From the NCBI GenBank assembly GCA_017397835.1, contig JAFQHV010000020.1:1-46346 (forward strand): 46,346 nt of DNA, written 5' to 3'. A program made the position numbers and the translations under genes. The number at the start of each line of letters is the position of its first letter. Position 1 is the first letter of the stretch. A model generated the notes under the pieces. The model was given only the letters and a program-made list of their open reading frames with translations. It was not told the origin of the DNA and ran no database searches. This DNA is from Oscillospiraceae bacterium (GTDB lineage Bacteria > Bacillota > Clostridia > Oscillospirales > Oscillospiraceae). This document shows, piece by piece, positions 1 to 8,212 of this stretch.

Positions 1-38
1 AGGAGAGAAAAAGAAGATAAAGAGAAATAGAACATGGT

Positions 39-76
39 CTGCTCATCGGGCCGGCCTATGCCGGCCCGAGAAGCAG
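39..76. repeat. Long imperfect inverted repeat (hairpin)
   Basis: A 10-bp perfect stem (46-55 with 60-69, loop CTAT) is extended by CTGCT/AGCAG arms at 39-43 and 72-76, with two mismatched bases between. Neither side has a clear T-run, so it is not a textbook terminator, although the minus strand beyond it is T-rich. It lies about 110 bases beyond the stop of the small minus-strand gene at 185-301 and could end that transcript. Nothing else was seen in 1-184; no gene could be supported there. Confidence 0.5.
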
Positions 77-184
77 AAAACTGGGGCTTGGGGGAGGGGA
101 TCCCCTTACCTTGATGTCAGTTTACCATAACCGGAAAAAGAAACATCAAAAAATTGAAAACAGTGCGTAAACAAAGTGTGAATT

Positions 185-301
185 TTACTTGCTCTGCTGG
201 TTCTGATCCTTGCTGTTCTTGGACTGCTGATTGCTCTGGTTCTGCTTGCTGTTTTGTTTGCTGTTCTGCTGATTGTTTCGGTTGTTGTTCTGCTCGGGCA
301 T
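185..301 (-). CDS. 38-residue Asn/Gln/Ser/Lys-rich protein, possible small spore protein
   Basis: This is a very short gene with an excellent ribosome site (AAAAGGAGGT, 8 bases before ATG). The product begins MPEQNNN and is made almost entirely of Asn, Gln, Ser and Lys, with repeated QNS/KQN/NQQ words and no hydrophobic core, so it should be unfolded, basic and very soluble. Such composition recalls gamma-type small acid-soluble spore proteins (SspE-like), which are Gln/Asn/Ser-rich forespore storage proteins, but I do not recognise a family signature. A sequence matching the forespore sigma-G consensus lies just upstream (333-361), which supports a sporulation role. The gene is monocistronic; the pot operon terminator stands directly before its promoter. 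That it is a real gene is likely; the spore assignment is inference. Confidence 0.6.
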   Translation of the reverse strand: MPEQNNNRNNQQNSKQNSKQNQSNQQSKNSKDQNQQSK

Positions 302-332
302 GGGAATTACCTCCTTTTTAAGAATGTATCTC

Positions 333-361
333 CAGTATGTCCGGAAATGGGAGGTTTATAC
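333..361 (-). promoter_or_regulatory. Candidate sigma-G promoter for the 38-residue gene
   Basis: On the minus strand GTATA (361-357) is followed after 17 bases by CATACTG (339-333). The forespore sigma-G consensus is GNATR, 17-18 bases, CATNNTA; all five -35 positions and six of seven -10 positions fit. No good sigma-A match competes in this short gap. Confidence 0.5.
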
Positions 362-396
362 AAAAACGGCAGACCGGTTTCGGTCTGCCGTTTTTT
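362..396. terminator. Bidirectional intrinsic terminator after the pot operon
   Basis: A perfect 10-bp stem (367-376 with 381-390, loop GTTT) is flanked by five As on the left and six Ts on the right, so it works on either strand. It ends the minus-strand potABCD transcript 2-36 bases after the potCD stop and insulates the small gene downstream. Confidence 0.9.
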
Positions 397-397
397 G

Positions 398-2404
398 TTA
401 AATACCAAGGGTGATCCAAAGGTCTTTATAAAGTGTACGGATCCTGGCCGGGAGGCTGACGTACATCTCACAGCGCGCCAGCACGTCGGCGGGGGCGGCC
501 ATGATCTCGTAGACTTCCTGATCCAGCGGTTCTTCGTACAGCTCCTCGTAATAAGCGGGGTATCGTTCCAGCGCCTCCGTATTGGGAGAGGCATACCAGA
601 TATAGTCCATGTTGCGCAGGCTTGCTTCGGTGGAGGCCATGAAGTTGATCCACTCCTCCGCCTCGGACATATGGGGGGTGTCCTTCAGCACGCACATGGC
701 ATCTACGAACCAGTTGGAGCCCTCCTCGGGGATGACGAAGCCAAGGTCCACGTAGTCGGCCTGGTTCTCCGCCATGGACAGGTAGTCGCCGGCGTAGTAG
801 GTGACTACGGCGGCGTTGCCGCCCTCCATCTTTTGGAACACTTCGTCCATGACCTTGCCCTGGAACACACCGCGGTCCATGGCATCGGCCACCAGTGCGT
901 GAGCCTGACGGATCTCGTCCTCGTCGGTGGTGTTGACGGAGTAGCCCAGGTGCTTCAGGGCGATGCCGTAGGCATCCCGGGAGTTGTTGATGAGCAGCAC
1001 ATCTCCGGCGTTGGCATCGTCGTACAGCACGCTCCAGCTTGTGGGTTCCTCGGTGAGCTTGTTGCGGTCGTAGATGATGCCCACGGTGCCCCAGGCGTAG
1101 GGGACGGTGTACTTGTTGTCCGGGTCGTAGGACAGGTTTCGGAACTGCTGGCCGATCTTGGCAAAGTTGGGGATGTTGTCGTAGTTCAGCTCGGCCAGCA
1201 TATCCTCTTCGATCAGCTGGGCGATCATGTAATCGGAGGGAGTGATCACATCGTAGTCACCGCCGCCGCTCATAAGCAGGGAGTACATGGCCTCGTTGCT
1301 TTCGGCGGTCTGGTAGTTGACCCGGATGCCGGTGCGTTCCTCGAAGATGTCGATGAGTTCCGGGTCGATGTACTCGCCCCAGCTGCACACGTTGACCACC
1401 CGCTGGGACCGGGCGGAACCGCCCAGAGCGACCAGGGTCACCAACAGGGCGGCTGCGGCGGCGAAGGCGCCGAACCGCTTGAGGCTGCGGTGGGTTTTCA
1501 CGGGTTTGACCGGACCGGAAACGGGGCGTGCGGCACCGGGTGCCGTGCGGCGCTGATTTTGCCGCTCCAGCCGTGCCTCCCGCACGTTGTTGACCAGAAG
1601 GAGCACCAGCACCACCACAAACAGCAGGGTGGAAATGGCATTGATCTCCGGTGTGATGCGCTTTTTGGTCATGCCGTAGATGGTCATGGCAAGGGTGGAG
1701 GTGGCGGAGCCGGCGGTGAAGTAGGAGATGACGAAGTCATCGATGGACATGGTAAAGGCGATCAGAGCGCCGGATACGATGCCGGGCTTGATCTCGGGCA
1801 GGATGACCTTCCAAAAAGCCTGCATCCACGTGCAGCCCAGGTCCTGAGCCGCATCCACCAAATTCTTGTCCATCTGCCGCAGCTTGGGAGCTACGTTCAA
1901 AATGACGTAGGGGATATTGAACACCAAATGAGCGATGAGCAGCGTGGTGAAGCCGAGGGTCAGGCGCAGGGGCAGCTCCAGTACGTCCTGTACGTCGTTG
2001 AACCAGCGGGCGAAGACACGCCACCCCTGGAAAAAGGCGGCGAAGAACAAACACAGGGACACGCCGGTGACGATATCGGCATTCATCATGGGAATGTTGT
2101 TGATGGTCAACAGGGGAGAACGCAGCCGGCGGCGCAGGCTGTACAGGCCGATGGCGGCGAAGGTGCCGATAACGGTGGCGATGAGGGTGGACAGCACGGA
2201 CACCAGCAGGGTGGTGTACACGCTTTCCATTATGATGCGGTTTTGGAACAGTTCCTTATACCAGTGCAGGGAGAACCCATGCCAGACGGAGTTGCTCTCA
2301 CCGGCGTTGAAGGAAAAGATGATCAGCAGCAGGATGGGGGCGTACAGGAACGCAAACACCAGACCCATCAGCAGGCGGCTGCCGGTACGACGCTGTTTTT
2401 TCAT
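398..2404 (-). CDS. potCD: Spermidine/putrescine ABC transporter, fused permease (PotC) and substrate-binding protein (PotD)
   Basis: One 668-residue chain joins two proteins that are separate in E. coli. Residues 1 to about 275 are a PotC-type inner-membrane permease with six predicted membrane helices and an EAA loop (DAAQDLGC...ILPEIKPG) that docks on PotA. A basic, Pro-rich linker and a further hydrophobic segment (about 305-328) follow, then a PotD-type periplasmic-binding domain from about 335 to the end, starting VVNVCSWGEYIDP. There is no separate signal peptide or lipobox; the extra helix should place the binding domain outside and tether it to its own permease. The ATG overlaps the potB stop (ATGA), so the two are translationally coupled. 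The same fusion occurs in other Clostridia. Substrate is probably spermidine or putrescine, by family only. Confidence 0.92.
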   Translation of the reverse strand: MKKQRRTGSRLLMGLVFAFLYAPILLLIIFSFNAGESNSVWHGFSLHWYKELFQNRIIMESVYTTLLVSVLSTLIATVIGTFAAIGLYSLRRRLRSPLLTINNIPMMNADIVTGVSLCLFFAAFFQGWRVFARWFNDVQDVLELPLRLTLGFTTLLIAHLVFNIPYVILNVAPKLRQMDKNLVDAAQDLGCTWMQAFWKVILPEIKPGIVSGALIAFTMSIDDFVISYFTAGSATSTLAMTIYGMTKKRITPEINAISTLLFVVVLVLLLVNNVREARLERQNQRRTAPGAARPVSGPVKPVKTHRSLKRFGAFAAAAALLVTLVALGGSARSQRVVNVCSWGEYIDPELIDIFEERTGIRVNYQTAESNEAMYSLLMSGGGDYDVITPSDYMIAQLIEEDMLAELNYDNIPNFAKIGQQFRNLSYDPDNKYTVPYAWGTVGIIYDRNKLTEEPTSWSVLYDDANAGDVLLINNSRDAYGIALKHLGYSVNTTDEDEIRQAHALVADAMDRGVFQGKVMDEVFQKMEGGNAAVVTYYAGDYLSMAENQADYVDLGFVIPEEGSNWFVDAMCVLKDTPHMSEAEEWINFMASTEASLRNMDYIWYASPNTEALERYPAYYEELYEEPLDQEVYEIMAAPADVLARCEMYVSLPARIRTLYKDLWITLGI

Positions 2405-3271
2405 AGCATCACCGCCTGTTCTTCGCCCTCACCGAAGTGGTTCATAACCACCATACAGACCACTACGATGACCATCATCACCATGGAGATGGCCGCGCCC
2501 AGATGGGGGTCGTAAGCGCCGCCCAGGAACTGCTGCTCGATCAGGTCACCCAGCATCATGTGGGTACCGCCGCCCAGCAGACGGGAGATGGCAAAGGTGG
2601 ACACGGAGGGGACAAACACCATGGTCACGCCGGACAGCACGCCGGGCAGAGACAGGGGGAAGATGACCCGGCGGAACACGGTGATATTGTTGGAACCCAG
2701 ATCGTGGGCCGCTTCCAGCAGGGAGTGGTCCAGCTTGACGATGACCGAATAAATGGGCAGGATCATAAAGGGCAGGTAGTTATACACCATGCCCAGCACC
2801 ACCGCGCCGGAGGTGCCGATCATCTGAAAATGGGTGATGGGGATATACTGGCTGGGGTCGGCAGCCAGGGCCAGTCCGATGTGGTTGACCAGGTCGATCA
2901 GGCCGATGCGGCTGAAAAACTGGTTGAGCAGACCGTTATTCTCCAGAATGGACATCCAGGAGTAGGTCCGCAGCAGGAAATTCATCCACATGGGCAGCAT
3001 GATCAGCGCCATGGCAACCCGCTGGAAACCGGGACCCTCCTTGGCCATGAGGTAGGCCATGGGGTAGCCCATGAGCAGACAGACCAGGGTGGCGATGATG
3101 GCCAGTTCGAACGAGCGGGCAAACACGGACACGTAGGCACCCATCCGGGTAAAGTTTTCTCCCGTCAGGTCGAAATCGGCCGTGGTCACAGAGTATACCG
3201 CCATAATGAGGATGGGGATAACCACCACCAGCGCCATCCACACCACGTAGGGCACGGCGAAGCCGGAGAGC

Positions 3272-3282
<11 letters not shown>
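2401..3282 (-). CDS. potB: Spermidine/putrescine ABC transporter permease PotB
   Basis: This 293-residue membrane protein has six predicted helices and the EAA cytoplasmic loop [13 protein letters not shown]...FPLSLPGV (about 185-213) typical of the MalF/PotB permeases. It pairs with the PotC half of the downstream fusion to form the channel through which PotA-driven polyamine import occurs. I start it at the ATG at 3282 ([12 protein letters not shown]), because GGAGG lies a few bases upstream and the first hydrophobic helix begins directly after; a longer in-frame start at 3333 would add 17 residues lying inside potA. It overlaps the end of potA by 11 bases and the start of potCD by 4, a tightly coupled operon. 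Confidence 0.93.
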
Positions 3283-4441
<1,159 letters not shown>

Positions 4442-4553
4442 AATCAGGTCCCCCGTTTCTACAAAAAAGTGGTTGTCAGCTCCCTCGATTTATTCGTCCG
4501 GTTCGGTGGGTGCGGGGCGCCCCTGCCGGGGGTTCGGACTTTCACGGATAGCA
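4442..4553 (-). promoter_or_regulatory. GC-rich 5' leader of the pot operon
   Basis: About 110 transcribed bases precede potA. The potA ribosome site contains CGGGGG (4455-4450 on the minus strand), and an exact complement CCCCCG lies upstream in the leader (4532-4527). That complement can instead pair with a neighbouring GGGG. The leader may therefore fold in two ways, one hiding the ribosome site. The helix is only 6 bp and I recognise no known riboswitch class, so regulation is a guess. Confidence 0.3.
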
Positions 4554-4559
4554 AATTAC

Positions 4560-4588
4560 ACTATATAATTTATAGGGGAAAATGTCAA
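4560..4588 (-). promoter_or_regulatory. Sigma-A promoter of the pot operon
   Basis: TTGACA (4588-4583), a 17-base spacer and TATAGT (4565-4560) on the minus strand: a perfect -35 and a five-of-six -10. It lies about 120 bases before potA. Confidence 0.85.
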
Positions 4589-4624
4589 TATATCTGCAAA
4601 ATTTTCCTGCCTGTTTCAGAGTGC

Positions 4625-4652
4625 AAAAGGCCGCCCGGAAACCCGGGCGGCC
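4625..4652 (-). terminator. Intrinsic terminator of the rluA-type gene
   Basis: A GC-only 10-bp stem (4629-4638 with 4643-4652) with a four-base loop is followed on the minus strand by TTTT. It sits 10 bases past the stop of the pseudouridine synthase gene. Confidence 0.75.
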
Positions 4653-4661
4653 CTGAAGATT

Positions 4662-5630
4662 TTAAGTGTTTTTTTCGGGGAAATACTGCGGAACAAAAGG
4701 AACGTCTTTTACGGTGAATTCCCGGCCCCGCAGGTAGTCCAGCATACCGGCGTCGGTGGCAAAATCAAAGCGCAGGTAGTAGCTGTACAGGGCCTGCCGC
4801 GTTTCGCCGTAGCGGCGGTTGACGTCGCCCCGGCCGTACTTGCCGTCACCCAGCAGGGGATGTCCTTTGTGGGCAAAGCTGGCGCGGATCTGGTGGGTGC
4901 GGCCGGTGAGCAGCTCCACCTCCACCAGAGACAGGGGACCCTCGGTGCGCAGGGTGCGGTAGTCGGTCAGGGCGGTTTTTGCCCCGGACACGGGCCGGTC
5001 GAATACGTCCACCAGCTTTTTTCCCTCGTCCTTGCGCAGGAACAGCTCCAGCCGACCGGCGGGTGGCTGCATCTTTCCAAGCGTGATGCACAGATACTTC
5101 TTGGTAATTTCCCGGGCCTGTATTTTGTCATTCATAATGCGCAGGGTCTCGGCATTTTTGGCGGCGATGACAATGCCGCCGGTGTTGCGGTCAATGCGGT
5201 TGCACAGGGCGGGGGCAAAGGAGTTTTCGTGGTAAGGCGACCACTCCCGCTTCTGGTAAAGGTAGGCCTGAATATGGGTGATAAGGGTGTTAAAACGCTC
5301 GGTCTCATCCGGGTGGACCACCATGCCGGGCCGCTTGTCCAGCAGCAGCAGGTTTTCATCCTCGTAGACGATGTTCAGCTGAGGCTGGTAGAGGGAGAGA
5401 AAGGCGTTCTCCGGCGTAGGGCGGTCAAAGAACTCGTCGTTGATGTAAAGCTGCAGCACGTCGCCCACCTGCAGCCGGGTGTCCCGCTTGGCACCCTTGC
5501 CGTTGAGCTTGACCCGCTTCAGGCGGATATATTTTTGCGCCAAAGGGGCGGGGAGCAGGGGCATGGTCTTGCCCATCCAGCGGTCCAGCCGCTGTCCGGC
5601 GTCGTTTTTTGCAATGGTAAATTCCTTCAT
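4662..5630 (-). CDS. RluA-family RNA pseudouridine synthase
   Basis: The protein converts specific uridines in RNA, probably 23S rRNA, to pseudouridine. At 322 residues it has the usual two-part build: an N-terminal S4 RNA-binding domain (about 12-60) and a catalytic domain with the RluA motif NRIDRNTGG, where Asp147 is the catalytic nucleophile. A second conserved stretch, LLTGRTHQIR, is also intact. RluC/RluD-type enzymes share this layout; which rRNA position it modifies cannot be told from sequence. It is monocistronic, transcribed away from yceD-rpmF from a back-to-back promoter pair, and has its own terminator. The ribosome site AAAGGAGGGGAG precedes the ATG. Confidence 0.9.
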   Translation of the reverse strand: MKEFTIAKNDAGQRLDRWMGKTMPLLPAPLAQKYIRLKRVKLNGKGAKRDTRLQVGDVLQLYINDEFFDRPTPENAFLSLYQPQLNIVYEDENLLLLDKRPGMVVHPDETERFNTLITHIQAYLYQKREWSPYHENSFAPALCNRIDRNTGGIVIAAKNAETLRIMNDKIQAREITKKYLCITLGKMQPPAGRLELFLRKDEGKKLVDVFDRPVSGAKTALTDYRTLRTEGPLSLVEVELLTGRTHQIRASFAHKGHPLLGDGKYGRGDVNRRYGETRQALYSYYLRFDFATDAGMLDYLRGREFTVKDVPFVPQYFPEKNT

Positions 5631-5651
5631 TTCCGGATCGCTCCCCTCCTT

Positions 5652-5665
5652 TGTGATGTGTCACA
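5652..5665. promoter_or_regulatory. TGTGA-N4-TCACA palindrome in the rluA leader
   Basis: A perfect 5-bp inverted repeat with a 4-base centre lies between the -10 box and the start codon of the pseudouridine synthase gene. It resembles a CRP/FNR half-site pair, but those have a 6-base centre. It could be an operator or merely an RNA hairpin. Confidence 0.25.
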
Positions 5666-5670
5666 GAGAA

Positions 5671-5699
5671 ATTGCACCACAGAAATAAAAAATTGTCAA
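5671..5699 (-). promoter_or_regulatory. Promoter of the rluA-type gene
   Basis: TTGACA (5699-5694), 17 bases, then TGCAAT (5676-5671) with an upstream TG, on the minus strand. The -10 is weak but the -35 is perfect. Confidence 0.6.
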
Positions 5700-5717
5700 G
5701 AAAAAAGCGAAAAGTAT

Positions 5718-5746
5718 TTGACAAGTGCGGGATTTTTCATTATAAT
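5718..5746 (+). promoter_or_regulatory. Consensus sigma-A promoter of yceD-rpmF
   Basis: TTGACA (5718-5723), exactly 17 bases, TATAAT (5741-5746): a full consensus match, as expected for a ribosomal-protein operon. Its -35 stands 18 bases from that of the divergent gene. Confidence 0.93.
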
Positions 5747-5801
5747 ACTCGCTGTACCATTACGCGAGCAAAGGGTCTGACCCACTTGAAAGAGGTGTAC
5801 C

Positions 5802-6305
5802 ATGCGGCTGGATCTTCGAAAAATCATCCATGTCCCCGGTGCATCCGTTCCCTTTGATTTCCAACTGGATCTCACCCATTTGGACTTCTTCGGGGCGCGG
5901 CCCATCACCCGGCCCATTCAGGTGCAGGGGCAGGTTTCCAACCGCGGCGGTGCGCTGGTGCTTGAGGGCGCGGCCACCACTGTGCTGGATCTGACCTGTG
6001 ACCGCTGCTGCAAAGCCTATCAGGCGGAGAAATCCGTCCCGCTGGATAGTCTCTTGGCCACCGAGCTGGAGGACGAGGACAGCGAGGACGAGATCATTCT
6101 GCTGGAGGGCGGCGCGGTGGATTTGGACGAAGTGGCCACCACGGCCTTTGTTCTCGACATGGATACAAAAAACCTATGCTCAGAAGACTGCAAAGGGCTT
6201 TGCAGCCGGTGCGGTGCCGACCTGAACCTCGGTCCCTGTACCTGCAAGTCCGAGGCAGATCCACGGTTGGCGGCGCTTGCGCAGCTGTTGGATGACGAAA
6301 GCTGA
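5802..6305 (+). CDS. YceD/DUF177 family protein
   Basis: DUF177 proteins (E. coli YceD) are encoded directly before rpmF across bacteria and are linked to 23S rRNA accumulation and large-subunit maturation. This 167-residue copy has a Cys-containing N-terminal half (TCDRCCKAY), a central acidic stretch (ELEDEDSEDEI) and a C-terminal zinc-like motif NLCSEDCKGLCSRCGADLN with the family's four conserved cysteines, plus CTCK. The ATG is preceded by GAAAGAGGTG. The rpmF gene follows 59 bases on with no terminator between, so both are expressed together. The biochemical role of the family is still poorly defined. Confidence 0.9.
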   Translation: MRLDLRKIIHVPGASVPFDFQLDLTHLDFFGARPITRPIQVQGQVSNRGGALVLEGAATTVLDLTCDRCCKAYQAEKSVPLDSLLATELEDEDSEDEIILLEGGAVDLDEVATTAFVLDMDTKNLCSEDCKGLCSRCGADLNLGPCTCKSEADPRLAALAQLLDDES

Positions 6306-6325
6306 GTAGTCAAAGTCAACCATAT

Positions 6326-6339
6326 GTCCCTTTTGGGAC
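6326..6339 (+). other. Small hairpin between yceD and rpmF
   Basis: GTCCC-TTTT-GGGAC forms a perfect 5-bp hairpin 12 bases before the rpmF ribosome site. It has no T-run beyond it, so it is not a terminator; RNA processing or translational tuning of L32 is possible but unproven. Confidence 0.3.
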
Positions 6340-6364
6340 GAAGTAACCGAAGGAGGTGTCAACC

Positions 6365-6553
6365 ATGGCGGTTCCTAAGAGAAAAGTGTCTAAGGCTCGT
6401 CGCGATAAGCGTCGCAGCAACGTGTGGAAGCTGGCGGTCCCCGGTATCGTGACCTGCCCCAAGTGCGGCGCGTTCCGTCTGCCCCACCGTATGTGCAAGT
6501 CCTGCATGACCTACAACGGCCGTGAGTTCGGCCAGGTCAACGAGGCGAACTAA
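6365..6553 (+). CDS. rpmF: Large ribosomal subunit protein bL32
   Basis: This 62-residue basic protein starts [18 protein letters not shown] and carries two CxxC pairs (CPKC and CKSC), the zinc-binding form of bL32. The start at 6365 is chosen because the strong site AAGGAGGTG lies 7 bases upstream and all homologues start MAVPK. It is the second gene of the yceD-rpmF operon and is followed at once by an intrinsic terminator. Confidence 0.98.
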   Translation: MAVPKRKVSKARRDKRRSNVWKLAVPGIVTCPKCGAFRLPHRMCKSCMTYNGREFGQVNEAN

Positions 6554-6560
6554 CAACAAA

Positions 6561-6595
6561 AAGAACACCTGCCGCTTGGCAGGTGTTCTTTTTTT
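6561..6595 (+). terminator. Terminator of yceD-rpmF
   Basis: A 13-bp stem (6561-6573 with 6578-6590), 4-base loop and seven Ts directly after the rpmF stop. Confidence 0.95.
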
Positions 6596-6597
6596 GC

Positions 6598-6630
6598 AAA
6601 AACAAGGGCGACCCGGTTGGGTCGCCCTTG
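6598..6630 (-). terminator. Terminator of pgm
   Basis: A perfect 12-bp stem (6603-6614 with 6619-6630), loop of 4, followed on the minus strand by five Ts; it lies 10 bases beyond the pgm stop and stands tail to tail with the rpmF terminator. Confidence 0.9.
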
Positions 6631-6640
6631 TTGACGTCTA

Positions 6641-8047
6641 TTATACCTTGAGCATATCCTTGAAGGCCCGGATAGCGGCTTCGGCGCTGGCGCGCTCGCT
6701 GCTTTCGGCAAAGATGCGCAGCAGCGGCTCGGTGCCGGAGAAGCGGCAGATCACGAAACCGCCGTCGGCAAAGTACACCTTGCAGCCGTCCTCGTAGCTG
6801 ACCCGGACAACCTCGCGATCAAAGGTGGGCAGCTGCTTGTCCACCATAAGGGTTTTCTGAATCTCGGCCTTTTTCTCCTCGGTGAAGCGCAGGTTGTCGT
6901 CCACCATGACGAAGGTGCCGAATTGAGCACGCAGCTCGTCCATCATCTCGGCGGGGGACTTGCCGGTGACGCTGACCATCTCGGCGAAGAGGGAGGCGGC
7001 GTACACGGAGTCCTTGCCGTGGATGTGGCCGCGGACGGTCAGACCGCCGGAGGACTCGCCGCCCAAAACCGCGTCCACCTCGTCGATCTTGGAGGAGATG
7101 TACTTGAAGCCTACGGGCACCTCGTAGCAGGTCTGGCCAAAGCTCTCGGCGATGCGGTCCAGCATATGGGTGGTGGCAAGGTTGCGGACCACGGGGCCCT
7201 TCCAGCCCTTGTACTTGACCAAATAGTAGTACAGCATACACAGGATCTCGTTGGCATCCACGTATTGGCCGGACTTATCGATGATGCCCAGTCGGTCACC
7301 GTCACCGTCCATGGCGATGCCCATATCGTAGCCGCCCTTGACCACCCGGTCCTGCAGCATGGTCAGGCTCTTCTCACTGGGGGCGGGCATCATGCCGCCG
7401 AAGTAGGCGTCGCGATCCAGATTCATGGCGTCAATGGTGCAGCGGGCGGTGTGGAAGATGACCATCAGGGGGTAGGCGCCGGAGCCGTGCATGGTGTCGA
7501 ACAGCACGCGCAGGCCGCGGTTGCGCAGAGCTTTCATATCCAGCAGGCCGATGATGTCGTCCAGGAACTTGTTGAACGGATTTTCCAAATACTCCACCGT
7601 ACCGGATTGAACGGCCTGATCGAAGGGGATGAACTGAGGCTGGGCCTTGGCGATGTAGCCCTCCAGCTTGTGAGTGGTCTCCAGGGGGGCGTCACGGCCC
7701 TCTTCCACGATCAGCTTGATGCCGTTGTAGTTGGAGGGGTTGTGAGAGGCGGTGATCTCGATGCCGAAGTACAGCTTTTCGTCCTTGACGGTGTGCATGA
7801 TCAGGGGAGTGGGGGCGCTGCGATGCAGAAACCACACCCGGATGCCGCCGGCAGCCAACACCTCGGCCACCCACTGGGCGGCTTCCTTGGAAAGAAAACG
7901 GCGATCGTAGCCGATGATGACGGGCTTGTCCGTCTTGTTCTCTGCACGGATCAGCTGCAGAACACCTGCAGCAACACGGCGCACGTTGTCACAAACAAAA
8001 TCTTCTCCGATGACGGCGCGCCAGCCGCCGGTACCAAATTGAATCAT
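6641..8047 (-). CDS. Phosphoglucomutase/phosphomannomutase family protein
   Basis: This alpha-D-phosphohexomutase interconverts hexose 1- and 6-phosphates, feeding glycogen, nucleotide sugars and wall polymers. The 468 residues hold the four family landmarks: catalytic phosphoserine loop TASHNPSNYNG (Ser101), metal-binding DGDGDR (about 242-247), sugar-recognition GESSGG, and phosphate-binding RFSGTEP (about 434-440). Whether glucose or mannose phosphate is preferred cannot be fixed from sequence, although the N-terminal FGTGGWR form fits glucose-type enzymes of Clostridia. It is monocistronic with its own terminator. On the minus strand a TATACT box at 8093-8088 could be its -10, without a clear -35. 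Confidence 0.9.
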   Translation of the reverse strand: MIQFGTGGWRAVIGEDFVCDNVRRVAAGVLQLIRAENKTDKPVIIGYDRRFLSKEAAQWVAEVLAAGGIRVWFLHRSAPTPLIMHTVKDEKLYFGIEITASHNPSNYNGIKLIVEEGRDAPLETTHKLEGYIAKAQPQFIPFDQAVQSGTVEYLENPFNKFLDDIIGLLDMKALRNRGLRVLFDTMHGSGAYPLMVIFHTARCTIDAMNLDRDAYFGGMMPAPSEKSLTMLQDRVVKGGYDMGIAMDGDGDRLGIIDKSGQYVDANEILCMLYYYLVKYKGWKGPVVRNLATTHMLDRIAESFGQTCYEVPVGFKYISSKIDEVDAVLGGESSGGLTVRGHIHGKDSVYAASLFAEMVSVTGKSPAEMMDELRAQFGTFVMVDDNLRFTEEKKAEIQKTLMVDKQLPTFDREVVRVSYEDGCKVYFADGGFVICRFSGTEPLLRIFAESSERASAEAAIRAFKDMLKV

Positions 8048-8159
8048 GGTAATTCCTCCTGTTTGATTTCGGTCTGTTGTTAATCCAAGTATACCACATC
8101 TTTTTCGTCAAAATGTTATAAATCCAGTCCGTTGTTTTACAATTTTGGTCGCGATGGGA

Positions 8160-8188
8160 TTGAAATTACGGTCGGCTTCTGCTAGAAT
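8160..8188 (+). promoter_or_regulatory. Promoter of the AraC-type regulator gene
   Basis: TTGAAA (8160-8165), 17 bases, TAGAAT (8183-8188); 24 bases before the GTG start. Confidence 0.7.
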
Positions 8189-8212
8189 AAATCCAAGGCA
8201 GGTGACAGAACG

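Noticed and set aside
254-2515. A 753-codon plus-strand frame opposite potCD
   Set aside because: It has Gly/His/Val-rich low-complexity content and covers a well-supported transporter on the other strand.
4442-4553. TPP riboswitch suggested by ACCTGATT near the potA start
   Set aside because: The paired CTGAGA segment is missing, and the match overlaps the start codon region.
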